A stretch of DNA of 64,000 nt from Chitinophaga polysaccharea. Its GTDB lineage: Bacteria > Bacteroidota > Bacteroidia > Chitinophagales > Chitinophagaceae. The notes beneath the pieces are model-generated. The model worked only from the letters and a program-made list of their open reading frames with translations, did not search any database and was not told the DNA's origin. Positions 9,806 to 18,700 of the stretch are shown here, one piece after another (within the stretch, counting starts at the first letter, position 1; every line of letters starts with the position of its first letter). The stretch spans positions 1,860,001-1,924,000 of the forward strand of contig NZ_VIWO01000001.1 of the NCBI RefSeq assembly GCF_007829335.1, in the 5' to 3' direction. A program made the position numbers and the translations under genes.

Positions 9806-12022
9806 ATGATAAAAACAATTATCGCAGGGGGCTTGCTGGGCTTGTCTTTCCTGCAGGCCGGCCTACCGGTATATGCTGCGGGTCCGGCTACAGCAAAGCA
9901 TGCCACGGTATTCGAAGAAGTGTTTACAGCACCTGCTGTAAGGGCACAGATGGAGAAAGTAGCTTCCTGGCAATGGCGTCACCTTACGGAACAGGGCTGG
10001 AATCATGCGCCCACCGACTGGACCAATGGCGCTATGTATGCCGGTATGATGTCGCTGGCACAGGTAACCGGCCGCTCATTTTTTGTAGACCGGCTGTTAC
10101 AGGTAGGAAGGGATAATGAATGGAATACCGGGCCTGATCGCTTTTTTGCAGACGAATATTGCGTTGGGCAGTTGTATGCGCAGCTGTATAGCGCATATAA
10201 AGACCCGGTGATGATAGACCGCTTCCGTAAGCTGGCCGACAGCATTGTGGCACAGCCGCATACAGAATCGCTCGAATGGAAGAATGGAATTCATCACCGC
10301 GAATGGGCCTGGTGCGATGCCTTGTTTATGGGCCCGCCCGCACTGGCTTATTTGTCAACCGCCACCGGCGATCCCCGTTACCTGGAAACCGCCGATAAAC
10401 TATGGTGGAAGACGACCGATTTTTTATACAACAAGCAGGATAGTTTGTATTACCGCGATGGCAGTTATATTGGTAAGAAAGAAAAGAATGGCACCAATGT
10501 GTATTGGAGCCGCGGCAACGGATGGGTAATGGGCGGACTGGTACGTATGCTGGATAATATGCCCGCCGGATATGCTGGCAAAGCACGTTTCCAGGAACTG
10601 TACAGGCAGATGGCCTACCGTATTGCAGCGTTACAAACCGCAGATGGCACCTGGCATGCGAGTCTCCTGGATCCGGCTAACTACCCTGCCAAGGAAACAA
10701 GCGGCACCGGCTTTTACGTATATGCGTTGATGTGGGGTGTGAATAATGGATTGCTGCCGGAGAAAGAATTTATGCCGGTGATACAGAAAGGATGGCAGGG
10801 ATTAGTAGGTTGCGTACATCCCAATGGTAAACTGGGTTTTGTACAGGAAATAGGCGCTGCCCCGGGAAAGGCCACCGCAGATGATACAGAGGTATATGGC
10901 GTAGGTGCGTTCCTGTTAGCAGGATCAGAGTTGATTAAGTATGATTTAAAGAAAAATCCTGCGGCGGTTACCATCTCCAATAATACCGGTATTAACCGGG
11001 AAGGGGATCTTGTGGAGATTCCTTATGCCTCGTTGACAGCTAAGATGGGAAAGTCTTTACCATCGCCTTTTAAGGTAGTGGATGCGTTGAGCGGACAGGA
11101 AATTCCTTACCAGCTGATTTATGAAGGTGGCAAAACGGCTAGGCAGCTGCTGTTGCAGGTAACTGTACCGGCGGCATCACATGTATATGCACGTTTGGAA
11201 AAAGGTAGCCCCGTGCCCGTGAAAACAGCCACCTATGGCCGTTATGTACCGGAGCGTAAAGATGACTATGCGTGGGAAAATGACCGGATGGCTTATCGTA
11301 TGTATGGAAAAGCATTGGAGCAGGTCCCAAAGGAAATGGCCTATGGTATTGATGTATGGGCAAAGCGGACTACCGATATGGTGATAGATACCTGGTATAA
11401 ACTGGATAATTATCATCACGACAATGGCCAGGGATTGGATTACTTCAGCGTGGGCCTGACGTTGGGTGCTGGTGACACCGCCCCTGCCGGCAAGGATACC
11501 ATCTATTACCCAAAGAATTACCGTCAGTGGAAATCGCTTGACAATGGTCCGTTGCGTACTACGTTTGCACTGACTTACGATAGTTGGCAGGCGGGTAGTA
11601 TACCCGTTACCGTTACCAAAACAATTTCGCTGGATGCAGGTTCGCAACTCAATAAAATGTCAGTGCAGTATCATTTCAAGGGTAATGAGCTCCCGGTGGT
11701 AACTGGATTAGTGAAGCGTAAAGATCCGGGTGCTATGCTACTGGACGAAAAAAATGGGGTGATGGGTTATTGGGAGCCTGTACATGGTGAAGATGGTACC
11801 ATTGGTACGGGTTGTGTATTTGCCCGCGAAGTACCTGGTATGAAGGCAGATAATGTACATCTGTTGAGTCCAGGTACTGCCGGCAGTGAGCAGCCATATG
11901 TATATTACTTCGGAGCAGCCTGGAGTAAGGGCGGCCGGATTACCTCTGCTGCTGCCTGGTTCAGCTACCTGGAGGCATTTTCACAGAAGATCAGACAACC
12001 TTTGCAGGTGAATATTCAATAA
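9806..12022 (+). CDS. GH105 unsaturated uronyl hydrolase fused to a DUF4861 domain
   Basis: The 738-residue protein has a signal peptide (to about VYAA, residue 25) and two parts. Residues about 40-380 form a GH105/YteR-type alpha/alpha barrel. WCDALFM places the catalytic Asp at residue 171, and WSRGNGWV follows near 230. This enzyme class hydrates the 4,5 double bond of unsaturated uronides and releases the sugar. Residues about 395-738 match DUF4861, with the motif ENDRMAYRMYG near residue 490. GH105 enzymes are usually about 370 residues, so this is a two-domain fusion and both halves look intact. The second half may be another enzyme or a binding module; its function is unknown to me. 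It sits between kduI and kduD. Confidence 0.9.
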   Translation: MIKTIIAGGLLGLSFLQAGLPVYAAGPATAKHATVFEEVFTAPAVRAQMEKVASWQWRHLTEQGWNHAPTDWTNGAMYAGMMSLAQVTGRSFFVDRLLQVGRDNEWNTGPDRFFADEYCVGQLYAQLYSAYKDPVMIDRFRKLADSIVAQPHTESLEWKNGIHHREWAWCDALFMGPPALAYLSTATGDPRYLETADKLWWKTTDFLYNKQDSLYYRDGSYIGKKEKNGTNVYWSRGNGWVMGGLVRMLDNMPAGYAGKARFQELYRQMAYRIAALQTADGTWHASLLDPANYPAKETSGTGFYVYALMWGVNNGLLPEKEFMPVIQKGWQGLVGCVHPNGKLGFVQEIGAAPGKATADDTEVYGVGAFLLAGSELIKYDLKKNPAAVTISNNTGINREGDLVEIPYASLTAKMGKSLPSPFKVVDALSGQEIPYQLIYEGGKTARQLLLQVTVPAASHVYARLEKGSPVPVKTATYGRYVPERKDDYAWENDRMAYRMYGKALEQVPKEMAYGIDVWAKRTTDMVIDTWYKLDNYHHDNGQGLDYFSVGLTLGAGDTAPAGKDTIYYPKNYRQWKSLDNGPLRTTFALTYDSWQAGSIPVTVTKTISLDAGSQLNKMSVQYHFKGNELPVVTGLVKRKDPGAMLLDEKNGVMGYWEPVHGEDGTIGTGCVFAREVPGMKADNVHLLSPGTAGSEQPYVYYFGAAWSKGGRITSAAAWFSYLEAFSQKIRQPLQVNIQ

Positions 12023-12071
12023 TATTCTCTTCCATCCGTTACAGGTGGGAGGAAGAGCTTAACCTATTTTT

Positions 12072-12833
12072 ATGGATTTATTTCAGTTAAAAGGAAAAAC
12101 GGCGCTGGTAACGGGATGTAAACGAGGCATCGGTAAAGCGATGGCGGTGGCGCTGGCATCGGCAGGTGCTGATATTATTGGGGTTTCCGCTTCCCTGGAG
12201 CTGAGCGGTAGTGAGGTGGAAAACGAAGTAAAGGCCCTGGGGCGTAATTTTAAGGCGTACCAATGCGATTTCTCCAGCCGGGAAGCGCTTTATGCCTTTA
12301 TCGGGCAGCTGGGGCAGGAAGCGCCTGTAATTGATATCCTGGTGAATAATGCGGGTACTATTCTCCGGAGGCCGGCAGCAGAGCACCCGGATGAATACTG
12401 GGACGAGGTGATTAACATTAACCTGAACGCCCAATTTATCCTGACCCGTGAAATTGGAAAAGGAATGATTGCACGTGGAAGCGGAAAAGTTATCTTTACA
12501 GCCTCTTTGCTCACTTTCCAGGGAGGTATTAACGTACCGGGTTATGCAGCCAGTAAGGGTGCTGTAGGATCGCTGGTAAAGGCATTTGCCAATGAGTGGG
12601 CTTCAAAGGGAGTGAACGTGAACGCCATTGCCCCGGGATATATTGCTACGGATAACACTGCGGCATTGCGGGCTGACCAACAGCGGAGCACCTCCATCCT
12701 GGAGCGTATTCCGGCAGGGCGCTGGGGAGAGCCGGAAGATTTTGCAGGACCAGTTATTTTCCTGGCTTCCAGGGCGGCAGACTATGTACATGGTACCATT
12801 CTCACCGTTGATGGCGGCTGGATGGGAAGATAA
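12072..12833 (+). CDS. kduD: 2-dehydro-3-deoxy-D-gluconate 5-dehydrogenase (SDR)
   Basis: A 253-residue short-chain dehydrogenase with cofactor motif TGCKRGIG (residues 15-22), NNAG near 91, and catalytic Tyr and Lys in YAASKG near residue 158. The sequence ends with the SDR tail VDGGWMGR. KduD reduces 2,5-diketo-3-deoxygluconate to 2-keto-3-deoxygluconate (KDG) with NADH in the cytoplasm. It completes the route started by KduI, encoded in the same cluster. KDG kinase and aldolase are not in this window, but altronate dehydratase at the left edge also yields KDG, so both branches meet at one product. The LacI-type regulator gene follows after 17 bases. Confidence 0.93.
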   Translation: MDLFQLKGKTALVTGCKRGIGKAMAVALASAGADIIGVSASLELSGSEVENEVKALGRNFKAYQCDFSSREALYAFIGQLGQEAPVIDILVNNAGTILRRPAAEHPDEYWDEVININLNAQFILTREIGKGMIARGSGKVIFTASLLTFQGGINVPGYAASKGAVGSLVKAFANEWASKGVNVNAIAPGYIATDNTAALRADQQRSTSILERIPAGRWGEPEDFAGPVIFLASRAADYVHGTILTVDGGWMGR

Positions 12834-12850
12834 AAATTTATATTCCACAC

Positions 12851-13906
12851 ATGAGCAAACGTACTGAAAAAACGATAGTAGATATCGCAGAAGAGTTAAA
12901 GCTTTCTGTATCTACGGTGTCACGTGCCCTGAATGATAATCCTAACATCAGCGCACGTACGAAGGATAAGGTGAAGAAAATGGCCCGCAAACTGGGGTAT
13001 CGTCCCAATGCGCTGGCAGCAGGGTTGCGCAATAACAAAAGTAAGACCATCGGTCTTATTGTACCCCGTATTTCCATGTTCTTCCCGGCGACGATCAGTA
13101 CCATTATTCAGAATAAACTGCAGGAGTATGGGTATAACCTGATCATTTGCCAGTCGAACGATTCGTACGACCAGGAAGTGGCACTGGTAAATACCCTGTA
13201 CTCCGCCAGGGTGGATGGTTTGGTGGTGTCTACTACTTTATATACCACCGACTTCTCACATTTTGATGTTTTTAAGGATAACAATATTCCCCTGATATTT
13301 TTCGACCGGGTACCCAAAGATTACAATGTGAAAGTAATTAAGGGAGATGATTATGTAGGAGGATATACCGCTACTACCCACCTGATTGAAAGGGGCTGTA
13401 AAGATATTGTGCATATTTCCGGGCCGCTTACCTGCAACCTGTATGTAGAGCGGGTATCAGGTTATAAGCACGCTTTGCAGGAGAATAAACTGCCGTTTAA
13501 AAAGACACGTGTTTTTTACCAGGAACTGACCCGTGATAATGCCTGGCAGGCCTGTGAAAAGATATTCGCGCAAACGCCTTATCCCGATGGTATTTTTGCC
13601 TCCAATGATACCACTGCGATTACTATTATGGAGTATTGCCGTAAAATAAATGTGCGGGTGCCGGAAGACCTGAAAATTGTAGGGTATTCCAACGATCCGC
13701 GTACAGAAATAGTAACGCCTCCCGTTACCAGCGTAGACCAGTATCCGGCGATGATGGGCGAGCGGGTGGTAGCTGCTTTAATGGAGCTGATCACCAACCA
13801 GGCCTCTGCTACAGCGCCCCGTTATTCACAGGAAATAATACCTATTCAACTGATAGCCCGCGAGTCTACTGCCGGAACGGTAAAGACTGGCGGAAAAAAG
13901 AAATGA
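12851..13906 (+). CDS. LacI-family transcriptional regulator of the uronate locus
   Basis: A 351-residue protein with an N-terminal LacI helix-turn-helix (TIVDIAEELKLSVSTVSRAL, residues about 8-27) and hinge (GYRPNALAAGLR, about 50-61). A periplasmic-binding-protein-like effector domain follows. The hinge has the usual Ala-Leu pairing that intercalates in a central CG step, which agrees with the AAACGTTT core found at 614, 839, 7566 and 13920. It lies within the operon, between kduD and the GH88 gene, so it probably controls its own synthesis. The effector is unknown, but a unsaturated uronide or KDG-type intermediate is the natural guess. Family assignment is firm; operator binding is inferred. 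Confidence 0.93.
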   Translation: MSKRTEKTIVDIAEELKLSVSTVSRALNDNPNISARTKDKVKKMARKLGYRPNALAAGLRNNKSKTIGLIVPRISMFFPATISTIIQNKLQEYGYNLIICQSNDSYDQEVALVNTLYSARVDGLVVSTTLYTTDFSHFDVFKDNNIPLIFFDRVPKDYNVKVIKGDDYVGGYTATTHLIERGCKDIVHISGPLTCNLYVERVSGYKHALQENKLPFKKTRVFYQELTRDNAWQACEKIFAQTPYPDGIFASNDTTAITIMEYCRKINVRVPEDLKIVGYSNDPRTEIVTPPVTSVDQYPAMMGERVVAALMELITNQASATAPRYSQEIIPIQLIARESTAGTVKTGGKKK

Positions 13907-13917
13907 TCATTTTACAA

Positions 13918-13930
13918 TCAAACGTTTATG
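13918..13930. promoter_or_regulatory. LacI-type half-conserved operator overlapping GH88 start
   Basis: ATCAAACGTTTATG-like sequence with the conserved core AAACGTTT at 13920-13927, which abuts the ATG at 13928. The outer bases are less conserved than in the other copies. It could be a weaker site giving local control of the GH88 gene. Confidence 0.45.
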
Positions 13931-15124
13931 AAAAAGAACCTGTTCTTTACGGTATTGCTATTGCCAGTACTGATGGTGCAAACGTATGCACAATCCGGTA
14001 AAGCAGACAAGGCTCTGTTGGCAAAAGCCGATGCCACCTTGCAATTTGCCGCACGGCAATATAAACTGATGATGACCCATGTACCGGATGGCGTGTTGCC
14101 CCGCACTACCGACACCAAAGATGGCAGCTTAATGACTTCCAATTCTGGTTGGTGGACCTCCGGCTTTTATCCCGGTACTACCTGGTACCTGTATGAATAC
14201 ACGAAAGACCCGGCATTCAAAGCCGAAGCCTTGAAGCGCATGGAGCTGGTAAAAAAAGAACAGTTCAATACCCATACACATGACCTGGGATTTATGATGT
14301 ATTGTCCTTTTGGCAACGCCTTAAGAATCACGAAAGATACCGCCTATAAAAGCATATTGCTCACCAGCGCCAGGTCTTTGTCGTCCCGCTTTAACCCAAC
14401 CGTGGGCTGTATCAAATCATGGGACCATGGTACCTGGAAGTTCCCGGTAATCATCGATAATATGATGAACCTGGAGTTGCTGAACTGGGCTACGCGTGAA
14501 AGCGGCGATCCGCAGTTTGCGAAGATTGCCCGCACACATGCCAACACCACCATCAAAAATCATTTTCGCCCGGATTACAGCTCGTATCACGTAGTGGATT
14601 ACGATCCGGCTACCGGTGCTGTACATGAGCGTAAAACCCACCAGGGAGCGGCCGATAGCTCCGCCTGGTCACGTGGACAAGCCTGGGGACTTTATGGTTA
14701 TACCATGATGTACCGGGACACTAAAGACAAGACTTACCTGGAACAAGCCCGCCATATAGCAAATTATATCCTTAATAATCCGGAGATGCCGGCAGACGGG
14801 GTGCCTTATTGGGATTACGATGCGCCCGGTATTCCGAATGCGCCCCGCGACGTATCTGCAGCAGCGGTTGCCGCGTCTGCCTTACTGGAGCTGAGTGGCT
14901 ACACCAATAAAGCCGATGGTAAACGTTACTGGAATGCAGCAGAAAAAATGCTGAACAGTCTTTGCAGCCCGGCTTACCTGGCTAAGGAAGGAGAGAACAA
15001 CGATTTTATATTAATGCATAGCGTAGGTTCCCTGCCGCATAAATCGGAGGTGGATGTGCCACTTACGTATGCGGATTACTACTTTGTAGAGGCGTTGCTG
15101 CGGTATAAGCAATGGGCTAAGTAA
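13928..15124 (+). CDS. GH88 unsaturated glucuronyl hydrolase
   Basis: A 398-residue protein with a signal peptide (MKKNLFFTVLLLPVLMVQ to TYAQ), so probably periplasmic. The alpha/alpha barrel shows GH88 landmarks: WWTSGFYPG near residue 75, HDLGFMMY with the first catalytic Asp at 119, and DNMMNLELL with the second at 177. SAWSRGQAWGLYGY follows near 240. GH88 enzymes hydrate the terminal unsaturated uronic acid left by polysaccharide lyases, releasing a product that opens to the KduI substrate. It is the last gene of the locus, 21 bases after the LacI gene, and a strong terminator follows. With the GH105 enzyme, the locus has two different unsaturated-uronide hydrolases, suggesting two linkage types in the substrate. 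Confidence 0.94.
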   Translation: MKKNLFFTVLLLPVLMVQTYAQSGKADKALLAKADATLQFAARQYKLMMTHVPDGVLPRTTDTKDGSLMTSNSGWWTSGFYPGTTWYLYEYTKDPAFKAEALKRMELVKKEQFNTHTHDLGFMMYCPFGNALRITKDTAYKSILLTSARSLSSRFNPTVGCIKSWDHGTWKFPVIIDNMMNLELLNWATRESGDPQFAKIARTHANTTIKNHFRPDYSSYHVVDYDPATGAVHERKTHQGAADSSAWSRGQAWGLYGYTMMYRDTKDKTYLEQARHIANYILNNPEMPADGVPYWDYDAPGIPNAPRDVSAAAVAASALLELSGYTNKADGKRYWNAAEKMLNSLCSPAYLAKEGENNDFILMHSVGSLPHKSEVDVPLTYADYYFVEALLRYKQWAK

Positions 15125-15144
15125 CTATTGTCGTAATAGTCTAT

Positions 15145-15190
15145 AGCGGGAGAAGATATAGTAAATATATCTTCTCCCGCTGTATTTTTT
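15145..15190 (+). terminator. Strong intrinsic terminator ending the uronate locus
   Basis: A perfect 16-bp stem (15145-15160 with 15166-15181, loop GTAAA) is followed by GTATTTTTT. It lies between the convergent GH88 and GNAT genes. Confidence 0.92.
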
Positions 15191-15208
15191 GGGATGAGGC
15201 CTAAAGAT

Positions 15209-15733
15209 TTAAAGTTGCTCCGGAAACAGTGGTAGCGTGTTTTTCCCATCATCGGTTAACCATTTCTCGTATACCAGTCTTACCGGGGTATACTGTTGAG
15301 TGGCCAGGAATTGCTGCATGCGGTGATTATTGGTAAGGGTATACCTGACGACCCGGCGTATGCCTTTCGCAATATAGATTTTCTCCAGCTCCTCATTCAT
15401 CAGGCGGTAGATACCCTGGCGACGAAATGCTTTGTCTACATAACCGTCAGATACGTACAGGGTATCATTGATATAATCCTCAATACGACTTTCGTCTGTT
15501 TCTTCTAAGTAGGCAAAGATGAAGCCTGCCGGTATATTATCTGCGTATGCCAGCAGACAGGTACCATCGCAGGTTTCCTGGGTGTCTATTACGTGTTGCA
15601 TGTAGTCGGCCGCAATATTTTCCCAGGCGGCTGTTTTCAGGAAAAATTCCTTTTCCGAGATATGCAGCTGTTCCATCATGCTGTTGATAAGCGCATAATG
15701 TTCGCGGATTTGTATGGGTTGGATGGTGATCAT
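15209..15733 (-). CDS. GNAT-family N-acetyltransferase
   Basis: A 174-residue protein with the GNAT fold. The segment LYVSDGYVDKAFRRQGIYRLM (in two halves around residues 90-111) contains beta strand 4 and the acetyl-CoA pyrophosphate loop (F-R-R-Q-G-I/Y). VVRYTLTNNHRMQQFLATQQYTPV follows as the usual N-terminal-to-C-terminal closing motif, with the Asn that precedes the last helix. The acceptor is unknown. The start lies 30 bases downstream of the stop of the large NRPS-like gene on the same strand. The two are therefore probably one transcript, and acetylation of the NRPS product or its precursor is a possible role, not shown by sequence. Confidence 0.85.
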   Translation of the reverse strand: MITIQPIQIREHYALINSMMEQLHISEKEFFLKTAAWENIAADYMQHVIDTQETCDGTCLLAYADNIPAGFIFAYLEETDESRIEDYINDTLYVSDGYVDKAFRRQGIYRLMNEELEKIYIAKGIRRVVRYTLTNNHRMQQFLATQQYTPVRLVYEKWLTDDGKNTLPLFPEQL

Positions 15734-15763
15734 TTTCGTTTACCCGTCATCGTTATATCAAAT

Positions 15764-18700
15764 TTATTCCGGCTTTACAGGGCTGCCTGTCCAGTTGGTA
15801 CCAGGTTGTAATTTTTCACCTTTCATCACGAGCGACAGTGGGGTAATGTTGACATCGTCCCCGATTTCGCTATCGTATAAAATGATAGACCTGGCGCCTA
15901 TGCTGCTTCTGCGGCCTATTTTGATAGCGCCTATTTTCATGACCCGGTCTTCAAACAGGTGGGTTTGCGGGCCGCTATCTTCATTCAATACGCTGTCTGA
16001 TCCGATTTCCACCATATCAAATTCGGTGATATCGGCGGTATTGAGTACAACGCGGTAGCCTGTTTTTACGCCCAGCAGCCGCAGTAAAACCGGCAGCCAG
16101 GGGGTACCTTTCAGGTATTCCAGCAGGAAGGGAATAGAGAGCGCTTCGTAGGTAGAAGTGATCGCTTCACTGCGCCATACTTTGGATGTCCACATCGGGC
16201 TTTGCAATGGTTTATATACCCCTGTTAATACCCACTTCAGTATCACCGTGAAGAGGAAGGCAGGGAGCCCGAGGAAGAACAGGTAATAGAAGGGGAACTG
16301 CAGTAAGATCATCCACCAGGGCTTATCTGTTACCAGGTCATGCGCATAGGCGATGAACAGGATACTGCAGCAGATCACTACTGTTTCAGGAATGAGTATA
16401 CGTACAAACTCCACGAAAGCCCTGGCCAGCCGGCGTTGTGGTGAAGGCGTGGTAGTGAGTTCCGGTGGAAAGAAATGGCTTTCCTGCCTGCGGGGCAGCG
16501 CGATGGCAGGTGAACCAAACCAGTCGCGGGCCTTGTCGGCCGCCATTTGTTCTTTAGAAGGTGGAGTCGACAACACACCAATCAGCATGTTTTCCGGCAG
16601 CACATATCCCTGTGGAATGAGGGCGCTATTGCCCACAAAGCTGGTATTGTGAATAACTGTTTTTTCCAGGATGAGTTGCTGACCACGTACATCTGATTCG
16701 CCGAGTGTAACGGCATCTGCAATAAAAGCGCCGTCGCCTATTTCCAGGAGCGGATGGGTAACGCTGCTGGCAGTGGATACTTCAGTATTTTTTCCAATTT
16801 TAGCACCCAATGCGCGGAATAGTGAGGAGATGTATACTGTAGCAAAAATGGGATGTATTACAATCAGCGTGAGGGACATCAGCTGATCTGCAAACCATTT
16901 GCGCACATAAAAGATGCTGTACACGGGATAGGTGCCAGGTTTGATACCCCATTGCAACAGGCGGGTAAGCAATACCGTTTGACCGGTAAACAGTATGATA
17001 TAGCTCAGTGCAAGCGCGGGGGTGATCACCATGTAGTTGAAGTTATAATCCGGCGCCGCATTATCCATCTGGTTGAGGGTAATGATGGTGGGTAATAACG
17101 GTAATAACACGGTGAAGGGAAACACCAGCAGGAACAAAGAGAAAATGATGCTGTATTTGAAGCGGGTAGCATCGGATACCGGAAGTGGTTGCGGTAACTC
17201 GCTGATGCTTTTGGTAGTTTTCAGGGTAGCGGGACTTCCCTGCCATACTTCCCCGCTTTTAGCGGTAGTACCGGGAGACAGGTAGCTAAGGTCCTGCAGT
17301 TCGCTCCAGGCTTCCATAACGGTGTCGCCTCCAATAATGGCACTGCTGCCAACATAGGCGTGGTCGCCCAGGTATACCGTACGGAGTTTCAGGAGTCCGT
17401 CTTCAATAAAGGCATTGTTGATCACCGCCTGGGAGCTGATGCTTACATCGCTGCCAATGGTGACCAGGTCTTCTGCGCCGATGGTAACTGCGCCGAGTTG
17501 TGCATCGGGGGCTATTTTTACCCCGAGCATACGCAGGTAAGCAGGATATAAGGGTGTTCCGTTCAGGAACTGTGAAGGCATCAGGCGTTGACTTGTTTTT
17601 ACCAGCCACCAGCGGAAATAGTAGCTGCCCCATACGGGATAATCGCCTGCTTTCATTTTACCAATGGCCAGCCATTTGGTGGTGATGATAAGCGCGGAGA
17701 ATACAGGCGGCAACAGGCAGAACATTGCCAGAGCAGTAAGGATGGCATATCCCAGGTGGCTGGTGGCTTGTTCTACGTAGTAGTAGCCCAGGTAGGGCAG
17801 GAATATCTGCATGGCAAATAAACCGAATATCACCAGGATGGCAATCGTTTGGAAGAACCAGCAGGTAAGGTGGCGCCACCAGGGTACTTTATTGAATACT
17901 TTTTCTTTGCGTTGACTAGCTTGTGGTTGGGCAGACCATACATTTACCAGCTCCTGTAAAGGCCGGTGAATATAAATATCTTTCAGCGATGCCTGTGGTA
18001 TATTGGCTTCCTTGCGTAGGCGGGATACAAAGGCGGCGGCCAGCAGTGAGTGGCCTCCCAGGTCGGTAAAGAAGTCCTGTTGCAGATCAATATTGCGATC
18101 AGGAAATACCTTAGCCAGGATCATCATAACCCGGTCCTGCAATGGAGCATTGGGGTCGATGGCTTCATGACTGGTTACCTGGGTAAAGGCGGGTGGTACC
18201 GGTAGCGCCTTCCGGTTTATTTTACCGCTTGGGAGCCGGGGCATGTCGTCGAGCACCATAATGATACCGGGTACCATGTAGGTGGGTAATACTTTGGCCA
18301 GGTGGCTTCTCAGCATGGATTCATCTACCGGCTGACTATCTTCTCGTACGATATATCCCACCAGCTGATCCTGGTCGTTACCGTCTTTTTTAACAGCAAC
18401 GGCCGCGGCGGCAATGCCATCTACAGCATGCAGCTGGTTTTCAATTTCTCCCAGTTCTATGCGGTAGCCGCGTAGTTTGATCTGGTCGTCGAGCCTGCCC
18501 TGGAAATCGATGCTGCCGTCGGGCAGTATGATAGCGGCATCGCCGGTGCGGTACAGGCGATCGCCGGGTAGTTCGGTCATGGAGCTTGGCTTATCCACAA
18601 ATTTCTCCCGGGTAAGTTCGGGCCTGTCGATATAACCGGCGCCTACGCCTGGTCCTGAAATTACCAGTTCTCCCCGTTCTCCAACGGGCAGGATATCCAG

